Positions 6,587 through 8,931 of a stretch of DNA of 8,931 nucleotides are shown here, in pieces. Position 1 is the stretch's first letter. Each line of letters begins with the position of its first letter. This DNA is from Gammaproteobacteria bacterium (GTDB lineage Bacteria; Pseudomonadota; Gammaproteobacteria; Eutrophobiales; Eutrophobiaceae), in contig JACVQI010000211.1 of the NCBI GenBank assembly GCA_015661095.1, positions 1 through 8,931 on the forward strand. The letters are read 5' to 3'. A program made the position numbers and the translations under genes. The notes under the pieces were generated by a model. That model searched no databases. It saw nothing but the letters and a program-made list of their open reading frames with translations, and was not told the origin of the DNA.

Positions 6587-6608
6587 TAAAATACAGGGAC
6601 GTATTTTA
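6587..6608 (+). repeat. 8-bp hairpin with AGGGAC loop, CsrA-consensus-like
   Basis: TAAAATAC (6587-6594) pairs exactly with GTATTTTA (6601-6608). The stretch 6591-6602 (ATACAGGGACGT) matches RUACARGGAUGU at 11 of 12 positions. It is followed by a further hairpin, ATAAG/CTTAT around GATTTA (6626-6641), and by CAGGGATG at 6652-6659. Confidence 0.85.
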
Positions 6609-6690
6609 TAAAACAAAAGTTTTGTATAAGGATTTACTTATGTTGCGGTCGCAGGGATGCAAATGAGCAACACCTCGCCCAACAGGGCGA

Positions 6691-6776
6691 AACCGGTATT
6701 AACCATAGCAGTAATGCTAAAAATTTACTGTGTAATTATCTCAGCTTCATCGATTTACTGAATCAGCGCCATGTGC
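6691..6776. other. Spacer between the hairpin region and the BKACE gene
   Basis: AT-rich with no gene seen. TAGCA/TGCTA (6706-6719) is a 5-bp hairpin. CAGTAA (6709-6714) can alternatively pair with TTACTG (6725-6730). No T-run terminator for a plus-strand transcript is visible here. Confidence 0.4.
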
Positions 6777-6808
6777 CTCCAGGTCCTCACGTGACACAGG
6801 ACCTGGAG
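6777..6808 (-). terminator. 11-bp stem-loop at the 3' end of the BKACE gene
   Basis: CTCCAGGTCCT (6777-6787) and AGGACCTGGAG (6798-6808) pair perfectly over a 10-base loop, 12 bases after the BKACE stop codon. The stem is GC-rich and strong, but no T-run follows on the minus strand. It may therefore be a Rho-independent terminator of reduced quality or an mRNA-stabilising stem. Confidence 0.6.
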
Positions 6809-6820
6809 AATACATCTGAC

Positions 6821-7906
6821 CTAGCCTAATTTCGACGTCAGCTTGATCCCCATGATCTTGCGCGCTTCACTCGGATCCGTGACGACGCGGCGGCCCATGA
6901 CATTGGCGATGTCGACCGCCCATTTCACGCTTTCCGCGCTGGATTCGATCAATTCATCCCGATGCGGCCAGCGCCAGTAGGCGTCCTCAAGCCCGACCTG
7001 AACCAGGTCCACACCCATCATGATGCCCATGGTCATGATCGGCAGCCAGTTCCGCCCACCGGTGCGCCAGCCATAGAATTCTCCCGGGAAGGTTTTCTGC
7101 ACGATATCCAGGTTGGCAATGGCATTCATATAAGAGCCCGGATCCTGGTGGATGGCGGTCGAATCATGTTTGCCGAGATTGATATCGAGGCTGAGCGGCT
7201 TTGAAAGATTACCGATTTCATCGAAGAGTTGCTTGAAGTGCATCTGCGCGGAGGTATCATAAAATTCGAAACATGGCTTGACATTGTGTGCATCCAGCCA
7301 ACGTACACCCTTGTCGACCATGGCCCGCTGCGCATTATTGAAGGGGAGCACGACCGAACCCTGGCAGTATTTGTTACCTTCTCCCCACTCCAGCAGTTCA
7401 TTGGTGTCGACGATATAATCAATGCCGCCTTCGCGTGGATACCAGGTATGGGACAGGGTAACGCAGTCGCCAATCTTGTCGAAGGTCGCATCCAGTACCC
7501 GCTTTAACAGCGCACTGTTAATCATCGCCAAGCCGTTGTCCGGATTACGCGGATGGACATGGATCGCGACCGCTCCCGCTTTGATGCTGTCCGCCAGATC
7601 CTGGGCCTGATGCGCAACATCTGACATCGCCATGGTCATGATCTTCGGTTCATTATGCACGGGGAACATGCGATTAGCCTGCTCCTCCGTCACAGTGATA
7701 GGCGGCATGGAACCCCGCAATGCCCCCTCCATGCTCTGCGGCTGCGCCGGACCTGTTGGTTGACCGCTCTGGCCTTGCGCCAGGGCTTCACTAATACCCG
7801 CGAACAGGGCAAGGGTGCCCATGGTAAATTGCCGGCGGGATACTCGCGAAATTCCTTCTTTCAGGTCTTTTGCTAATTCTCTGTTATTTTTATCTGCTGC
7901 GGACAT
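6821..7906 (-). CDS. BKACE (DUF849) family protein with a twin-arginine signal peptide
   Basis: The 361-aa product has a leader of about 43 residues carrying the Tat motif SRRQF (23-27), a hydrophobic stretch (30-42) and cleavage likely after ALA (41-43). The rest matches beta-keto acid cleavage enzymes (3-keto-5-aminohexanoate cleavage type), TIM-barrel Zn enzymes that transfer an acetyl-CoA-derived unit to a beta-keto acid. Seen: the HVHPR metal motif (His116, His118), VVLPFN (185-190), KPCFEFYD (210-217) and VGLED (304-308), whose Glu307 is the expected third Zn ligand and Asp308 the catalytic acid. The Arg usually four residues before that Glu is Gln303 here. The N-terminal TGA-E segment is shortened to MAMSD. 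Acetyl-CoA is absent from the periplasm, so the reaction may differ. The start is certain: AGGAGG lies 8 bases upstream. Confidence 0.85.
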   Translation of the reverse strand: MSAADKNNRELAKDLKEGISRVSRRQFTMGTLALFAGISEALAQGQSGQPTGPAQPQSMEGALRGSMPPITVTEEQANRMFPVHNEPKIMTMAMSDVAHQAQDLADSIKAGAVAIHVHPRNPDNGLAMINSALLKRVLDATFDKIGDCVTLSHTWYPREGGIDYIVDTNELLEWGEGNKYCQGSVVLPFNNAQRAMVDKGVRWLDAHNVKPCFEFYDTSAQMHFKQLFDEIGNLSKPLSLDINLGKHDSTAIHQDPGSYMNAIANLDIVQKTFPGEFYGWRTGGRNWLPIMTMGIMMGVDLVQVGLEDAYWRWPHRDELIESSAESVKWAVDIANVMGRRVVTDPSEARKIMGIKLTSKLG

Positions 7907-7914
7907 TGCACTCC

Positions 7915-7920
7915 CCTCCT
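7915..7920 (-). promoter_or_regulatory. Strong Shine-Dalgarno of the BKACE gene
   Basis: The minus strand reads AGGAGG, 8 bases before the ATG at 7906. This is the strongest ribosome binding site in the window. It fixes the start, and so the presence of the Tat leader. Confidence 0.85.
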
Positions 7921-7925
7921 TACAT

Positions 7926-7953
7926 AATTTATAGGCTGGATTTCTCGTGTCAG
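7926..7953 (-). promoter_or_regulatory. Possible promoter of the BKACE gene
   Basis: On the minus strand CTGACA (7948-7953) is 16 bases from TAAATT (7926-7931), with TATAAA overlapping at 7928-7933. If used, the leader would be about 15 bases and start almost at the Shine-Dalgarno. The -10 is mediocre. Confidence 0.3.
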
Positions 7954-8099
7954 TTCTTGGGCACCAAGATCGGGTTCACCGATAAGGATTTTATCGTTAT
8001 TCGGGAAAGTATAGTCAATCCTGAGCAAGAAGATAATTTCGAGTTGCCGCCGATCAGGACGCATGAAGTTTAAGTCCCGAGTTCAGGTACTGCGGGAGA

Positions 8100-8122
8100 T
8101 CCGGCATCAGACCGATGCCGGA
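8100..8122 (-). terminator. 9-bp stem-loop downstream of the DUF2165 gene
   Basis: TCCGGCATC (8100-8108) pairs with GATGCCGGA (8114-8122) over the loop AGACC, 27 bases after the DUF2165 stop. On the minus strand a T-run precedes the stem rather than following it, so termination is plausible but not canonical. It could separate the DUF2165 transcript from BKACE. Confidence 0.4.
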
Positions 8123-8149
8123 GTTAAAAACACCTGTAGTTTCAGGATG

Positions 8150-8623
8150 TTAGTCGTCAGTGTTGACCCACAACGCGATCAGGACGGCTGAGGCGAAGAT
8201 GCGAAATGCATCCGGCAATACGTTCAGCTTGGTACTCTGCCACATGAGAAAATATTCCTGGGCGATGACCAGAAAGCCGATGAAATAGAGACAGGCCGCC
8301 ACGCCCAGTCCCAGATAAGCAGATGCTTTTGCAGCATGGAACTGCTCTTTGGAGTTTTTGCTGCCCCACATCCTGAAGGCGCCGATCCAGCACAACACGG
8401 CAGCGAATATCTCGCAACAAGTGATCATACCGAATGCCATCCAGATCAATACCGGGCTCTCGATGGCTCGCCACATGCCATTGGGATGGAGGTAAGTAGT
8501 CTGCATACCGACAGCGCCCTGGACCGCGCCAAAACCGCCGTCCGACATCGTGATATTACCGAAGGCCGCCAACGTCAACATCAAGGCCATTCCGGCGACG
8601 AGCAAGGTTTTTATGATTCTCAT
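8150..8623 (-). CDS. DUF2165 family small integral membrane protein
   Basis: A 157-aa protein with four predicted membrane helices at about 5-22, 57-82, 100-122 and 138-153. Family features are an extra-membrane segment after helix 1 leading into MWRAIESP (50-57), CCEIFAAVLCWIGAFR (69-84), FHAAKA (95-100) and EYFLMWQS (123-130), which closely resemble the DUF2165 pattern as I remember it. The length is typical. No biochemical function is established for the family as far as I know. The start is ATG at 8623, preceded on the minus strand by GGGGGAGAGAG. It lies upstream of the Tat-BKACE gene on the same strand with a 243-base gap containing a stem-loop, so co-transcription is uncertain. Confidence 0.85.
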   Translation of the reverse strand: MRIIKTLLVAGMALMLTLAAFGNITMSDGGFGAVQGAVGMQTTYLHPNGMWRAIESPVLIWMAFGMITCCEIFAAVLCWIGAFRMWGSKNSKEQFHAAKASAYLGLGVAACLYFIGFLVIAQEYFLMWQSTKLNVLPDAFRIFASAVLIALWVNTDD

Positions 8624-8882
8624 CTCTCTCCCCCTAAAAATATTCTGTCAGGTTAGTCTACAGGTTATCTGAAATTGCTTGCAAGTTCTGTCCGGGTACG
8701 AGCGAACAACTAGAACCTATCTCAATATTATGGAAGCCACGATCAAATCTTAAAATTTAAAACCACCGTCATTCCGGCGAATGCCGGGTCAAGCCCGGCA
8801 TGCCGAAAGAAATAATACGGAGCAATTTAACAGATTTAGCCCTTTTACTTATCTTAAATAGCTAATACCAGCGGATGTTAAT
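8624..8882. other. Intergenic spacer upstream of DUF2165
   Basis: AT-rich and without a supported gene. It holds the REP-like palindrome at 8775-8805. TTGCAA on the minus strand (about 8680-8685) could be a -35 for DUF2165, but its -10 partner is poor. Confidence 0.4.
8775..8805. repeat. REP-like palindrome
   Basis: ATGCCGGG (8781-8788) and CCCGGCAT (8794-8801) form a perfect 8-bp stem over TCAAG. It is extended by CGGC (8775-8778) and GCCG (8802-8805) with a 2-base bulge. It is preceded by GTCATTCCGG, the usual opening of a widespread family of dispersed CATTCCGGCGAA...GCCGG elements (from memory). It lies between two minus-strand genes and may also shape mRNA ends. Confidence 0.7.
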
Positions 8883-8931
8883 TTATTTCACTGCCTTCAG
8901 TTCTTCCTTGAGCATACAGGCCGGTTCAGCC
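8883..8931 (-). CDS. Possible 3' end of an unidentified CDS (partial)
   Basis: The minus-strand frame is open from the window edge and reads AEPACMLKEELKAVK before a TAA at 8883-8885. The composition suits a soluble protein tail. Only 15 codons are visible, so this could be chance; the plus strand is also open here from an ATG at 8876. Confidence 0.3.
   Translation of the reverse strand, partial: AEPACMLKEELKAVK

Larger units (their letters stand above)
6116..6690 (+). ncRNA. Candidate large structured RNA / composite hairpin element with GGA loops
   Basis: A gene-free stretch in which perfect short inverted repeats follow one another almost without gaps. Plus-strand loops holding GGA include 6121-6128 (AGGGAATA), 6171-6174 (GGAT), 6192-6194 (GGA), 6219-6224 (ATGGAG), 6314-6319 (AGGAGA), 6341-6352 (around CAGGGATG), 6389-6394 (AGGGGA), 6404-6409 (AGGGAA) and 6595-6600 (AGGGAC). 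I count 17 GGA triplets on this strand. Hairpins with exposed ANGGA are what CsrA/RsmA binds in sponge RNAs such as CsrB, RsmY and RsmZ. Two blocks hold hairpins of opposite sense (UCC loops). A TATAAT precedes it; TCGCCC/GGGCGA (6675-6690) closes it, but without a T-run. An open frame at 6202-6531 crosses it but is judged non-coding. A dispersed DNA repeat is the main alternative. Confidence 0.4.

Noticed and set aside
6116..6690. CRISPR array
   Set aside because: There are many palindromes, but the repeats are unequal in sequence and spacing, and no spacer-repeat periodicity is present.
7945..8073. Plus-strand open stretch ending FELPPIRTHEV, looking like a gene 3' end
   Set aside because: Codon use is fairly gene-like, but the only ATG (7870) lies antisense inside the BKACE gene, and no ribosome binding site or family match is seen. 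At most it is a short remnant.

Overview
The window looks like a piece of a proteobacterial chromosome, most likely gammaproteobacterial. The reasons are mixed coding strands with mostly short spacers, an Atm1-type exporter close to the proteobacterial/mitochondrial ABCB7 group, and short palindromic intergenic repeats of types common in Proteobacteria. This placement is an inference; no taxonomic marker gene is present.

Left part (1-3394). The end of an unidentified gene faces a tRNA-Cys(GCA) on the minus strand. Then comes a two-gene plus-strand operon: a cysteine desulfurase / selenocysteine-lyase-like PLP enzyme whose last 17 bases overlap the start of an Atm1/HMT1-type ABC exporter. The pair recalls the mitochondrial Nfs1-Atm1 axis, in which a desulfurase makes a sulfur compound and Atm1 exports a glutathione-linked form.

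Middle part (3391-6044). A minus-strand operon encodes a small lysine-rich unknown protein and a soluble Hanks-type Ser/Thr kinase. It converges on the exporter with the two stop codons sharing a TTAA. It has a good promoter at 4682-4709. The 550-base spacer that follows carries a degraded palindromic repeat and leads to a secreted protein with six Sel1 repeats on the plus strand.

Hairpin region (6045-6820). This gene-free stretch is the most unusual part of the window. It is packed with perfect short inverted repeats, many with GGA in the loop. Several match the CsrA/RsmA binding consensus (RUACARGGAUGU) at 10-11 of 12 positions inside 4-8 bp stems. Two blocks, each closed by an 8-bp inverted repeat, carry hairpins in the opposite orientation (UCC loops on the plus strand). 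The best readings are a large, undescribed CsrA/RsmA-binding RNA or a dispersed composite hairpin element; the window alone cannot decide.

Right part (6777-8931). Two minus-strand genes follow: a beta-keto acid cleavage (BKACE/DUF849) family protein that unexpectedly carries a twin-arginine signal peptide, and upstream of it a four-helix DUF2165 membrane protein. A REP-like palindrome and a possible last few codons of another minus-strand gene close the window.
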